A model generated the notes under the pieces. The model searched no databases, had not been told where the DNA came from, and saw nothing but the letters and a program-made list of their open reading frames with translations. Position numbers and translations under genes: made by a program. Source: Trichopria drosophilae (taxonomy: Eukaryota; Arthropoda; Insecta; Hymenoptera; Diapriidae). Taken from it: a DNA stretch of 64,000 nt. The stretch is from contig CM059584.1 in NCBI GenBank assembly GCA_030407085.1, positions 89,268,001-89,332,000 on the forward strand, read 5' to 3'. The first letter of the stretch is position 1, and each line of letters starts with the position of its first letter. Below, in pieces: positions 47,774-58,240 of the stretch.

Positions 47774-47805
47774 GACGTTTCGGCTCTAAATCGAAGCCAT
47801 CTTCA
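47774..47805 (-). ncRNA. Possible hammerhead-like motif in the Penelope 3' terminal region
   Basis: The minus strand reads CTGAAGATGGCTTCG...AGAGCCGAAACGTC: a CUGAAGA core, a GGCU/AGCC stem, GAAAC and a GUC triplet. Penelope-like elements are known to carry minimal hammerhead ribozymes in their terminal repeats. The match to the canonical CUGANGA-stem-GAAA core is off by one unpaired base between core and stem, so activity is uncertain. Confidence 0.35.
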
Positions 47806-48176
47806 GAAAGTAAATAACTATAGGGAGTAATCAAGAAATTTTTTGCGAAAAAAATTCCTTAAAAAGACGGAGAGAAAATGCAGGTATTCAATTGGACAAG
47901 ACGTATTAATAAAAGGCCTTGCCTTTTATCATCTATACACCACCCTACCACCCGTATTCAGTTAGAAAGTTGGATAAAACTGAATACGTCCAATGAATAC
48001 AGGAAGGAGACCATGTTCGAAAAAGGTGTTATATATAATGACCAGGGCATTTCTTTACTAGGAGGGCTAATAATTCGTGAACATCTATTAACAATACATT
48101 GAACTAATATATACGTTGGAAATGTAGAATTAAAGCAAAATATTATAGATCTCCGGTAATGTCGATTTTTCAAATC

Positions 48177-49286
48177 TTATATTAACAGCGATCTGTGAAT
48201 GTTTTTTATAAAATAGTTTTCTATTTCTCTTCTTTTATTAAAATTTTTTTCACGCGCTAAAATTTGAACTCTATCATAATTAAAATTATGTCCAGTGTCT
48301 ATTCTATGCCTTGTTAAACCGGTGTATTTTTCTTCACTACCCTCGATATTCTTTTTATGTTCTTTGATTCGGGTCTCTAATCTCCTGCCCGTTTGCCCAA
48401 TGTAAACCTTTTCACAGTGGTTGCAAGGAATGAGATATACCACATTGCTGTTTTTTGTCATAGGAAGTATATCTTTGTAAGGTCTTATTTTACAAACGTT
48501 GTTAAAAATTGGTGTAGAAACCAATCGTACATTTTCCTTTCTAACTCTCCACTGTAATTGCTCCGTGATCCCCTTAACGTAGGGAATAGACGAAGTTTTT
48601 TTTATTAGATCATTATTGGGGACGGAAGTTTGTTTACCAGATGAGTTGTAAAATTCATAGATTTTTTTCGCAATGCAGTTATTTATAATTTGTATGGGAT
48701 AACCATTTTCTAACAGAGTACGCTTAACTAGATTCAAATTTTTTTGTCGGAAACGTATTTCAGACAATTTAACCGCCCTGTCAATAAGGCCATAAACAAC
48801 ACTCAATTTATATTGTAATGGATGGTTTGACGTAAAATGCAAATACCGGCCAGACCAGGTTTCTTTGCGTGTCCAATCGGTATCTATAAAGCCATTATTT
48901 TTTCTGATTATTAACATATACAAAAAACGAACACTATTATTTTGTTCAATTTCACTAGTAAACGAAATTCGGTTATGAAACCCTTTGATTTTCAATAACC
49001 TGTTGAAGGTGTTAAGGATGAAATCTTCCTTACCGACAGGGCAAGAAAGAAGTATATCGTCAACATACCGAAAGTAAAAAGGCAATTTAAAATGTAGCTT
49101 ATTGATCAAAATGTTCTCTACAAACTCCATCATCATATTAGAAACAACAGGAGACAAAGGTGACCCCATTGACACCCCGTAAACTTGCTTATAATATACA
49201 CCATGGAAGGAAAACATTATATTCTCCAAAACCAATTTTAAACCCCTTTTAAATTCACTAATGGGAATAGAGGTAAATGTGTGGCT
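48177..49286 (-). CDS. Penelope-like reverse transcriptase with GIY-YIG endonuclease (N-terminally truncated)
   Basis: An uninterrupted frame of about 370 residues. RT: YYKQVYGVSMGSPLSPVVSN followed by FYFRYVDDILLSC, giving the catalytic YVDD. A linker of about 170 residues follows, then the endonuclease: CKIRPYKDILPMTKN, VVYLIPCNHCEKVYIGQTGR (the C-x2-C finger and YIG of Penelope GIY-YIG) and RRLETRIKEHKKNIEGSEEK, with H and E residues in place. The N-terminal RT fingers are missing because of 5' truncation, and the first residues (MMERIFML) are hAT sequence read backwards. The frame is open, so insertion is fairly recent. The protein is unlikely to be active without the RT N-terminus. Confidence 0.85.
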   Translation of the reverse strand, partial: SHTFTSIPISEFKRGLKLVLENIMFSFHGVYYKQVYGVSMGSPLSPVVSNMMMEFVENILINKLHFKLPFYFRYVDDILLSCPVGKEDFILNTFNRLLKIKGFHNRISFTSEIEQNNSVRFLYMLIIRKNNGFIDTDWTRKETWSGRYLHFTSNHPLQYKLSVVYGLIDRAVKLSEIRFRQKNLNLVKRTLLENGYPIQIINNCIAKKIYEFYNSSGKQTSVPNNDLIKKTSSIPYVKGITEQLQWRVRKENVRLVSTPIFNNVCKIRPYKDILPMTKNSNVVYLIPCNHCEKVYIGQTGRRLETRIKEHKKNIEGSEEKYTGLTRHRIDTGHNFNYDRVQILAREKNFNKRREIENYFIKNIHRSLLI

Positions 49287-50663
49287 CAGCATGAAAATTC
49301 GTTCCATCATAACTCATGCGTCTTAGATTTGAAGGCAAGAGTCAATACCCACGGGCGAGTAGATGAAAAATTAACTGCAGATTTGAATTGTGAAATTATA
49401 TATTGGGAAAATGTATTAAAACGAGTGGTAGCAGTTGTTAAGGCACTAGCGTCCCGAGGGTTGGCGTTTAGTGGTCACGATGAGAAATTTGGATCATTGC
49501 ATAATGGAAATTATTTAATGTCATTGGAGCTTATTGCTGAATTTGACCCATTATTGACAGAACATATTTCACGCTACGGAAATGTGGGAAGTGGTCAAAC
49601 CAGTTATTTATCTTCAACGCAACGTTGGAATATTTTAAAGAACGAATATCGTGCATCTGTAAAAAATCTTTCCGACACACGTTGGTCCGCACGAGCAGAC
49701 GCATGCGGATGTCTGCTTACATCATGGGAACAAATTCTAGGCGCTGTATCAGCTATTGAAGAAGATCATGAGCAGAAGCCTATCGTTCGATGCGAAGCTA
49801 GAGGTATACGGACAAAGCTTGAACGATTGGAAACAGCATTTATGACAATTTTTTGGGGAGATTTATTAAACCACATAAATTTGGTTAATAAAAAGCTTCA
49901 AAGCGTTGATGTAGATATATTCACTGTCATTGAATTATATGATTCATTAATAATTTTAATTTCTGATAAACGTGATAATTTCTCACACTACGATGAGAAA
50001 GCCAAACATATTTCGAAAGTGACAGAATATGAGAAAGACACCAAACGGAAAAAGAAGCGAAAACTCCTTCCGGGGGAGTCGGAAGAAAGTGTTGAGTTAA
50101 GTAGTAGAGAGCAATTCAGAATTTCGACATTTATTGTAATAATTGACTGTCTTCTATGTGAACTCCAAAAGAGGCGGGGTGCTTATCAAAATTTCTGCGA
50201 CAAATTTTCCTTCCTTGCGAACTTACGTAATGTGGCTCCAGATATCATCACCAAAAAAGCAACAGAGCTGCAGCGAATCTACTACACGGATCTTGAAAAA
50301 GACTGTTTCGTTGAAGAATGTCTTCATTTTCGAACATATTGTATTTCCGCATCAATAAATTTCAAAAATGCGTTGCAATTATTAGAGTGGCTCCGTAAAA
50401 AAGATTTACAATCCGTATTTCCGAACGTGGATATTGCGCTTCGAATGTATGTTTGTACTCCCATCACAAATTGCTCTGGAGAACGCAGTTTCTCATGGTT
50501 GCGCCGTGTCAAGAACTATTTGAGATCAGTTATGTGTGAGAATAGATTAAATGCACTTGCAATTCTTAGTATAGAAGCAGATATACTTAAATCATTAGAT
50601 TTTAAAGATATAATTAAAATGTTTGCGAATAATAAGGCAAGACGCGTTAAATTTTGCGAATAA
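49287..50663 (+). pseudogene. hAT transposase (ZMYM1-like), catalytic core deleted
   Basis: The frame is open to TAA at 50661-50663. N-terminal block: IIYWENVLKRVVAVVKALAS, RGLAFSGHDEKFGSLHNGNY and LLTEHISRYGNVGSGQTSYL, as in the TTF-type hAT/ZMYM1 group. It then jumps from SYLSSTQ to RWNILKNEYRASVKNLSDTR at about 49620. In full-length relatives the intervening sequence holds the first catalytic aspartates and a GxSYDNASNM-type block, all missing here. The end has the hAT dimerisation segment, TPITNCSGERSFSWLRRVKN (about 50455-50515). The 5' start is cut by the Penelope insertion. Not active. Confidence 0.8.
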
Positions 50664-51097
50664 TGTAATAAAATATTATAATGTATAATAAAATAAAATA
50701 TATTACTTGTTTTCATTATATTCGACTCAATTTAATCGCAATGTCTATTTCCACGTACGAAACGCCTCTCACCGCGCGTGCTCCGTGATTCCCCTCTCGC
50801 GGTTAGGTTAGCGGGTAGTAGCGGGCGCGGCGCCCCGCAGGGGGCCAGTAGGCAGGGACAGGGTCGTTCCGTACGTGGATATAGACTCAGCCCAATTTAA
50901 TATCTTATGTTGTTTGTTGTTTGGTATTATGTAGTTGTATTGTTAAATTATAAATGTGGTATATTTATTTAGGTGTGTATAATATTATACCCCATTTTAA
51001 CAGATTATTACTTATGAAAGGCAAGTTAAAAGTATCGTGCAAGGGGGCGGCAAATTATTTGGGGCCTAGAGCGGCGGATACTCTAAATCCGCCCCTG

Positions 51098-51838
51098 AGT
51101 TTCACCCATATCACATTTCACTGCATCAGGAACTACATGGCGATGATTTTCATAACCGAGTCGTGTTTTGTGAGTGGGCACTTCAAAAAATGCAAACGAA
51201 CCACAATTCCTTTGTTAATTTATTATTTTCAGATGAACCTACATTCACGAACCATGGTAGCGTCAATAGGCATAACATGCATTATTGGAGCGTAGAAAAT
51301 CCCCATTGCTTACGACAAGTTAATCATCAACGTCCTTGGTCGGTGAACGTTTGGTATGGAATAATAGGAAATAAACTCATTGGTCCTTATTTCATTGAAG
51401 GTAATTTGAGTGGAACAAATTATCGAGATTTCCTAGAACAAGAACTACCATTACTACTTGACGATGTTGCTATGGACGTCCGACGGACAATGTGGTTTCA
51501 GCATGATGGTTGCCTAGCACATTTTTCAAGAATAGCAAGGGAAGTACTAGACCGTGATTAAAATGGTCGGTGGATTGGTAGAGGTGGCCCCATTAATTGG
51601 CCGGCGAGGTCACCTGATTTAGCATCCTATACATCGGATTTCTTCCTATGGGGTTACCTAAAAGGTAAGGTTTATGAACAAGTACCAACGACTCGTGAAA
51701 ACATGGTGGAACGGATAAGAACTGCTTGCGCAGAAATTTCTGCAGATATGATACTATCCTGTATAAAGTTATTTGAAGAAAGAATAAATAAATGCATTGA
51801 AGTGGAAGGTCAACATTACGAACACTTACTCAAGTAAG
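51098..51838 (+). pseudogene. Mariner-like transposase, DDE part
   Basis: Continues the frame interrupted at 44896. Catalytic blocks: NLLFSDEPTFTNHG (first D), MWFQHDGCLAHFSRIAREVL (second D) and WPARSPDLASYTSDFFLWGY (third D). A TAA at 51559 in the frame (after LDRD) interrupts the protein, and the natural stop is at 51836-51838, after HYEHLLK. This is a Tc1/mariner-superfamily fold. Lesions in both halves make it inactive. Confidence 0.85.
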
Positions 51839-52384
51839 TGAACAGTGAGAGGCAAGGGGAGTCACGTAAAACAAGCACCCCAAAGGGAACAGAAAAATAC
51901 TACGTCCACGTCGTTGTTCCTGAGAAATAGCTAAATGTATTTTTTCCCGGCTTTGTTAGAATGACCGCATTCCATATCCGCTACGCGTTGCGAAAATTGT
52001 CAATTCCGTCTGAGTGCCCGTGCGTTTTAGAATTTAGCCGTCACCTTTCCTTTTTTTTAACCTTGAAATAATCGTTTTAAATTTTGGGATTTTGAAAAAT
52101 TGTTAAAAAAAATCAGAAAAAATTTCAGCGTGTTCTTTGATCAATTCTAAGAACTTTTTGTTCAGCAACATTTTTTCCTAAAGTCTATCAATTTTAAATA
52201 TAAAATTCCTGCACTTCTCAACGATTATTCTGAAGTTGTGTTTCTAGTTGAGTCTCTAAAATGGCGGATGAATTTTTAAGTTTTACAAGATGCTCCTAAG
52301 GGGGTTATCAAGTCTCTTATTCGGAACTTATCACCAGATGTGAAAAATTGTAATGGCTGCGAAAAATAATAGAGAACCTGGACA

Positions 52385-52705
52385 ACGAATGCAAGATGTA
52401 ATGAAGTATCAGACAAAAAAAGGCAAGATGTGATGTGATACCCACCCAACAAAGGCAAGATGTGATGAAGTATCCGGCCAACAAAGGCAAGATGTGATGA
52501 AATATCCGGCCAACAAAGGCAAGATGTGATGTGATACCCAGCCAACAAAGGCAAGATGTGATGAGATACCCAGCCAGCAAAGGCAAGATGTGATGAGATA
52601 CCCAGCCTACAAAGGTAAGCTGTGATGAGATACCCGGCCAACAAAGGCAAGATGTAATGAAGTATCCGACCAACAAAGGCAAGATGTGATGAGATACAAA
52701 ACGTG
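52385..52705 (-). repeat. Left array of ~10 copies of a 32-bp unit
   Basis: Consensus by eye is AAAGGCAAGATGTGATGAGA followed by TACCCAGCCAAC, 32 bp per unit with no spacers. The long frames read through it are periodic artefacts. Same unit as 55022-55245, in the opposite orientation. Confidence 0.85.
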
Positions 52706-53106
52706 CTAATATCCGTAAATTTGCCAGGCACTTTGTTTCTCGCAAGCGAAGTGCGCCACGGGAAATATAAGGAACGCGCGGTAAATCCGTAGATAAAGCC
52801 CGTGGAAGACAACATTCCATTGAACGCATCATACTGCAATAAAATACGATCCTCATCGAGTTCCTCTAGGATTATGGTGATCAATCATCAAGTTCTTCTC
52901 AGAACAATTGTTAAATTTGTTGTGTTTTTTCGTCAGTAATGCTATAATAAAGTTTAATTTTTGTCGAGTCATTCTACTCATAATCGAAAAATGTAAATTC
53001 GCTAAGCTAACGGTGCACAAGGCTACATTTTTTATGTACTATCAACAACTTGTAACACGTTTCAATTAATCATTTTATCTAATAAGAAAAACCTTCATGA
53101 ATTGAA

Positions 53107-54978
53107 ATGGCAAATGCAACAGATGGATTGCACAATGAAATGAAGTTACATTCTAAGAAATGTGCTAACCCGATGGGCACACCTGGTCATGTTGGTACAT
53201 ATTTGAGGACGATTTCAACATCTATGTTAGAAAGGTTTCCAAATGTTCATCCACAATCAAAAATTTGCAACACCTGCAGGAAATTATTTTACAACGAAAG
53301 AAGTAAAGAACATTCGTTTGAAAGTAATATTACTGAACATTCGATGGACCTAGATGAACGTTCCAGTGAACCACTTGGTAAAAAGTTGTGCAAAACTAGA
53401 GAAGAGCAATTAGAAGATATTCTTGATGGCATAAAAGAGAAATTCAAAATGCTACCTGATACTGATCCTGTGCGACAAAGTATTCTCACTATATGCCCCG
53501 ACTATTGGACTAGTCGTACAATCGTAGAAGAATTTCAGTGTTCTTATAGCATGGCAACATAATCTAAGGCTCTGAAAAAGTCTGGTAGCGTATTAGCAAT
53601 ACCACCTTTCAAGAAAGGAAAGCATTTGGACGAAAATAAGTCTCGACAGTAATTGAATATTATGAAAGTGAAGAAAACAGCCGCGTCATGTCGAATAAAA
53701 CTGTTACTGTGAAAATTGACGGATGTAAAGTAATAAAAGAAAAGCGTTTACTGCTTCATGATATCAAAATCTTGCATTCAATGTTTAAGGAAAAGTATCC
53801 AAAACTTCTGATTAGTTCATCAAAATTTGCCGAGCTGCGACCAAAATGGTGTACCATTGCTGGAACTTCTGGAACACATAGCGCTTGTGTATGTACAATC
53901 CACCAGAACGTTAAAACAATGCTTGATGCTATTAACTTAAAAATGCTAACGAAAAATTCTAAAATTCAGTTAAATGAATACAAAAATTGTATCAAATTTA
54001 TTCTCTGTAACAATTTAAAATCTACTTGTTCTTTTCCTCAATGCGAGAATTGTCCTGGTATAAAGAAGTTTTCAGATTTCATCTTGGGTTTACTGGAAGA
54101 AAAAAAGTAATATTCAGCACTTGGGATTCTACCGATCGATGTACTCTGAAACAAGAATGTCTTTCTTCGGATGACTTTGTTGACGAATTATGCGATCGCT
54201 TTGAATTGCTTATTCCTCATAATTTTATTTCGAAATCACAATCGGAATTTATATCTGAGAAAAAAGAACATTTACGCGACGATGATGTATTACTTCAATG
54301 CGATTTTGCAGAAAAAGTATGCGTGCGTTGTGCAAAATGCCGCACAGACTTTCCATTACAACAACAACCAATGCACAGTATTCACAGTTGTATTTTACTA
54401 CCGCTACAAAAAAGAATTAAAACATCACAATATCATCATCTTACTTTCAGATAGCAGAAGTCATGATGCAGCTGCAGTGTATTTAATGCCACAGAGGGTA
54501 ATACCAGAAATAAAAAAATGTTGTCCAAAAGTAAAAAAAATCTATTACGTAACGGATGGTGCTAAACAACACTTTAAGAACAGGACTCAAATGACATATC
54601 TGATAAATCATAATCTTGATTTTGGTATTGATGCTGAATGGCATTGTCATGCAACGGCGCATGGCAAATGCGCTTACGATGGACTTGGTGCATGTCTAAA
54701 AAGTGAAGCGAGACGCTATAGTTTACAGGCAGAATCGAACAATGCTATATTAAATTCGCTTTCCCTGTTCACGTGGGCCAAATCAAAATTTAAGAATGTT
54801 CAATTACACCAGAGAAGATCATCAGATAGTATTGAAGATCCTGAAAAAAAAAATCCCTGATTCGCCTGTTGTACCCAACATTCAGAAAAGTCATAAGTTT
54901 GTGCCTACAAGTGGGAATGTGCTGTAGGTGAAAAGATATTCTGCTACAAAAGAAGATATTACTCTTAAACAGTATTAA
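53107..54978 (+). pseudogene. Transposase of the long-TIR family (third copy), frameshifted
   Basis: The N-terminus has C19-A-N-P-M...H28...ICNTCRK, with the same spacing between C and H as in the copy at 9130 (C16...H25). There is no intron between this module and the body. Then ILTICPDYWTSRTIVEEFQC, a stop (TAA 53560), a frame change near 53650 into SRVMSNKTVTVKIDG, and GTSGTHSACVCTIHQN with CSFPQCENCPGIKK. After a stop at 54108-54110 and further shifts: QCDFAEK (first D), YYVTDGAKQHFKNRTQM (second D) and HGKCAYDGLGACLK (third D). C-terminal residues PNIQKSHKFVPTSG end in TAG at 54925. All key positions shared with the first copy are conserved, but it cannot be translated whole. Confidence 0.8.
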
Positions 54979-55021
54979 ACACTTGGCATCTTTCCATTGT
55001 TGGTTGAATTGCTTATGAAAC

Positions 55022-55245
55022 TGCTCATCTTGCCTTTGTTGGCCGGGTATCTCATCACATCTTGCCTTTGTTGGTCAGGTATCTCATCACATGTTGCCTT
55101 TACCGTCTGGGTATCTCATCACATCTTGCCTTTGTTGGCCGGATACTTCATCACATCTTGCCTTTGTTGGCTGGGTATCACATGACATCTTGCATTTTTT
55201 TGTCGGATACTTCATTACATCTTGCATTTGTTGTCCGGGTTCTCC
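55022..55245 (+). repeat. Right array of ~7 copies of the 32-bp unit
   Basis: Units read TGCCTTTGTTGGCCGGGTAT followed by CTCATCACATCT, 32 bp, and are the complement of the left array. Fewer and more variable copies than on the left. Confidence 0.85.
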
Positions 55246-55637
55246 ATTATTTTTCGCAGCCATTACAATTTTTCACATCTGATGATAGATTCCGAATGGT
55301 TAATATTCTTCGTATGAACAAATCGACTCGAGAACTAGAAACACAACCTAAGAATAATCGTTGAGAAGTTTAGCAATTTTATATTTAAAATTGCTAGACT
55401 TTAGGAAAAAATGTTGCTGAACAAAAAGTTCTTAGAATTGATCAAAGAAATTTTTTCAGATTTTTTTTAACAACTTTGGAATTTTTCAAAATCCTAAAAT
55501 CTGAAAAAAATTTAGCGTATTCTTTGATCAATTCTAAGAACATTTCATTCAACAACATTTTTTCCGAAAGTCTATAAATTTCAAATAAAACATTCGTAAA
55601 CTTATCGACGATTATTTCGAGGTTTAAAAAAAGAAGA

Positions 55638-56409
55638 AATTTTTTTAATTGAAATTAAGAGCTTTCTGGCGCCATATTGCATCCGCCATATTGGATTTTG
55701 CAAGGCGCACTCGGCATTTGAAAGTATCTGTCCTTTGCTTTAAAATGAGCCCGCATTCGTATTTTTTGGTTATTTCTAATTTTGGGCACAGCAGTGATCC
55801 GGTTGACGTGGAATGAGTCATGTGTTGCTCTAATGTATGTGTTCGATTAAGCTCGTTGTAGACTACCGGCTACCCACCCCATGGGTCCGGCGTTTCCATG
55901 ACATATTGTATGACTTTCTCTTGCTTGTTTCAGGGATCTTCTACTCATCTGGCGGCTATTCAATGGGGCCAATAGATACTCAAGAAAAAGTATCGAAACT
56001 CGCAAACTTGTAAAATTTCAAATAAAAGAAGAACCACAATGTATGTGCGTTTTTCACTGCGCCCTCCCTCGTTGCCTGTGGACTCTCTATTCACTACATC
56101 GAACCATCATCTCTCATACAGTCCAGCAAGCTTCTTCCTCATTGCATAAACAGCGACCATTTTTAGATTTTTTTTGTTAATTATTAAAAAAATGACAATA
56201 ATTTTACAGACTATACGTATGAATTTTTAAATCTTAATATACCATGAATATGTAATAACTAAAAAGCGGATAAATCGAATAAAAACTACTTCAAATTCAT
56301 CAAAAATTGTTTGGAAAAAGTCCCAATTGGCACCACGTATGCCGCAAAGGGTTGTCTTTAATTTTTTCTTCCAGCTTTTCTTCCAACTTTTACATCTTCA
56401 TGTTTGGTT
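55638..56409. other. Spacer, no gene seen
   Basis: Starts with GGCGCCATATTGCATCCGCC, a motif shared with several dispersed repeats in this window. No frame is supported. Confidence 0.35.
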
Positions 56410-56817
56410 CTAAAATTCGATATAATTGTCAAGATTCAGTACATCATTACCAATATCATCATTCGTTATTTCACGTGATTCCATCTTTTTTTTTAAATTT
56501 GATGTCCTCAGATTCTGACGGAATTTTATCAGATCCAAATCCAGTTTTACCTTTACCTTTGATTTCTGAACTGGGGTGGATTTATTACTTTCAAACTTAG
56601 ATCGTAAAATTTCGGTTTCACTTTCGAACTTTAAGGCCGGCCCACTGTCAGTCATTCCAACTTGTGCATCCAGCTTGGAGGACAGGGCTTCCTCATGTTG
56701 GTCTGGGGAAGCGTCCGCCAAAGCCACCTCTTCGGCCTTCAGTCGCTTGACTTCCCTCTTCACAGAAGCCCGCATGTCTTCTTCAATGTGCGAATTATTT
56801 GCGATCGAAAGTATCAA
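56410..56817 (-). CDS. Unknown charged small ORF
   Basis: 135 codons, Lys/Glu-rich (RASVKREVKRLKAEEVALAD; later KVKVKLDLDLIKFRQNLRTS), probably helical or coiled-coil. No domain recognised. It could be the end of a transposon Gag or of a host gene. Low support beyond length and composition. Confidence 0.3.
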   Translation of the reverse strand: MILSIANNSHIEEDMRASVKREVKRLKAEEVALADASPDQHEEALSSKLDAQVGMTDSGPALKFESETEILRSKFESNKSTPVQKSKVKVKLDLDLIKFRQNLRTSNLKKKMESREITNDDIGNDVLNLDNYIEF

Positions 56818-57295
56818 AAATTAGGAACCACTTTTCCGACGAATAACAATAAAGGAAGCAGCTTTTAATCGCAGAAACAATATTTTACGAGAATTGTCTG
56901 GTGAGACATCCATGATGATTTATTAAATAATTAGGCAATTAAACTAAATTAAGAAATAAACAACCGCATCATCAACAAACAACAATCAAAGATGCTGCTG
57001 TCTCCCCCGATCATAAGTGTCAAAACAACTACCTTCTTTTAGGACTAACAATAATCAGAGAAGCAGTTTTCAATCATCATTAATAACGGCTCATGACAAT
57101 CACTCAATCGACGAATAGCAATTAATCGAATACTGTCAATTGCCGGGTAATTATATTCAATCAATGAATAACAATCGATTGAACAACATCAGTGGCCTAA
57201 TAGTACACACGGTGTAGCCGCAACAGCAGACACTTCATCGTATGCAGCGGCCAACAATATTTGTAATTTGGATCTGTTTCTATACATGCCATTTT
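56818..57295. other. Spacer, no gene seen
   Basis: AT-rich with repeated CAATCGA-type words, and no supported frame. Confidence 0.3.
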
Positions 57296-57523
57296 TTAAT
57301 AAATAATAGATTGACAACTTAAAATATCATAATTATTTATTCTATCTATTGGAATTTTATTCCCGCTGGACGTCATTATAAAAATCTCCTCCTCGTCCAA
57401 ATCAGAGTAGATGGTTTGATTTGGAAATTTTTCCATAATTCCTAGCTCATTATCGTGAATAAGCAGGAACAGTTGAACATTTCTTTCATCTGCATGAAAA
57501 TCGAACATGTATTTTAATTTCAA
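57296..57523 (-). CDS. Unknown acidic small ORF
   Basis: 75 codons, hydrophobic then acidic (NVQLFLLIHDNELGIMEKFP; YSDLDEEEIFIM). Not recognised. It lies upstream of the charged ORF on the same strand and could be a piece of the same unknown element. Confidence 0.25.
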   Translation of the reverse strand: MKLKYMFDFHADERNVQLFLLIHDNELGIMEKFPNQTIYSDLDEEEIFIMTSSGNKIPIDRINNYDILSCQSIIY

Positions 57524-58116
57524 CTTTACCTAGTTTTAGTATACTGATTCGAACTATGAAAGCTTTCGGTAATTTAGTTAATTTCGCGTACTCTGACATC
57601 GTCAGTTTTCTTTAATTCGAGATATCAACTCAGGTTTTCGTTATGAGAGATAAATCGATTATTCACAAATTCCAGACTTCAAATGTAAAAACTTGAATAC
57701 ACAATTATTATTTTCATACTAATAATAAGTTAAATCTGTACTTTCTGCAATTAAGTCGGCATTCTGAATAATTTTCGTTAACGAACATTTAGAACTTAAG
57801 TTCTAAATAATCTAAACATTATTCTCTTTCAATCTTCGCAAGTTCCAGGGACAATCGACACAGCACGAAAGTATCGAGTTCTACCTGTATTATTCAAAGT
57901 TCTAAGTAACATATGCTACTCCTAGTTTTAGGTTATGATTCATGCGCGAATCAATCAAGCCCGTTGCTGTTCACTATGCATCAGTTCGCGTTGTTCCGTA
58001 TGGACGCGTCGTTCGAACTTTCCTCTCGCGCCATCGACTGGCCACTTCGCCGTCGTCGTCTCCCTCTTTCGTTCCTATAACGCGCGACCATCGTGTTCCG
58101 AATCCTCGAGCTCACG
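57524..58116. other. Spacer, turning GC-rich toward 58 kb
   Basis: No gene seen. The 57940-58400 stretch is markedly richer in CG dinucleotides than the rest. Confidence 0.3.
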
Positions 58117-58240
58117 CCACGCGCCTTGACGTCAATCGAACGCACCGTTGCGCCGTCGGTCTCCTTCCCGCGCTCGTGCCACGCGCCCCAACGCCAATCG
58201 GACGCACCGCTGCGCCGACGGTCTCCTTCCCGCGCTCGCG
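58117..58240. repeat. 62-bp tandem duplication
   Basis: Two adjacent 62-bp units (58117-58178, 58179-58240), both starting CCACGCGCC and sharing GGTCTCCTTCCCGCGCTCG, differ at about nine positions. Confidence 0.8.

Larger units (their letters stand above)
47690..49286 (-). mobile_element. Penelope-like element, 5'-truncated, inserted in the hAT transposase
   Basis: The minus-strand ORF at 49310-48177 carries RT plus GIY-YIG, and 3' sequence follows to an AATAA-rich tail at about 47710-47770. The hAT frame begins abruptly at about 49287, which marks the insertion boundary. Truncation lies in the RT, so only the C-terminal half of the element remains. Confidence 0.8.
44897..51097 (+). mobile_element. 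hAT transposon (ZMYM1-like) inserted in the mariner gene
   Basis: The left end CAGTGGCGGATTTA and right end TAAATCCGCCCCTG are inverted copies with one mismatch, typical hAT ends. The flanks are GTTTCAGC (44889-44896) and GTTTCACC (51099-51106), an 8-bp target duplication with one mismatch. The mariner frame rejoins as ...HRHKF/HPYHIS across it. Within, the transposase (49287-50663) lacks part of its core, and a Penelope-like element sits upstream. Confidence 0.85.
44497..51880 (+). mobile_element. Mariner-like element, split by a hAT insertion
   Basis: Short inverted ends are visible: TTTACGTGACT near 44495-44505 and AGTCACGTAAAA near 51866-51877. The transposase is in two parts, 44558-44896 and 51098-51838, that rejoin in frame if the 44897-51097 insertion is removed. 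Confidence 0.75.
52057..55637 (+). mobile_element. Third long-TIR-family transposon, TIRs containing 32-bp repeat arrays
   Basis: Sequence from 52057 to about 52710 is repeated inverted at about 55020-55637; the right arm has about 115 extra bases that are deleted on the left. Each arm holds a tandem array of a 32-bp unit (separate entries). The inner gene is homologous to the transposase at 9.1-11.7 kb. The terminal bases and target duplication could not be fixed. The outer TIR resembles the palindrome at 1-940. Confidence 0.75.

Noticed and set aside
50750..50880. GC-rich stretch as a host promoter
   Set aside because: It lies within the hAT element, between its transposase and right end.
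52276..52884. Long minus-strand frames with periodic SHHILPLLAGY-like repeats
   Set aside because: They are the 32-bp array read in three frames (96-bp period), with no codon-level conservation expected.
52385..55245. CRISPR-like array
   Set aside because: Units are contiguous with no spacers, occur in opposed copies inside transposon TIRs, and the sequence is eukaryotic.
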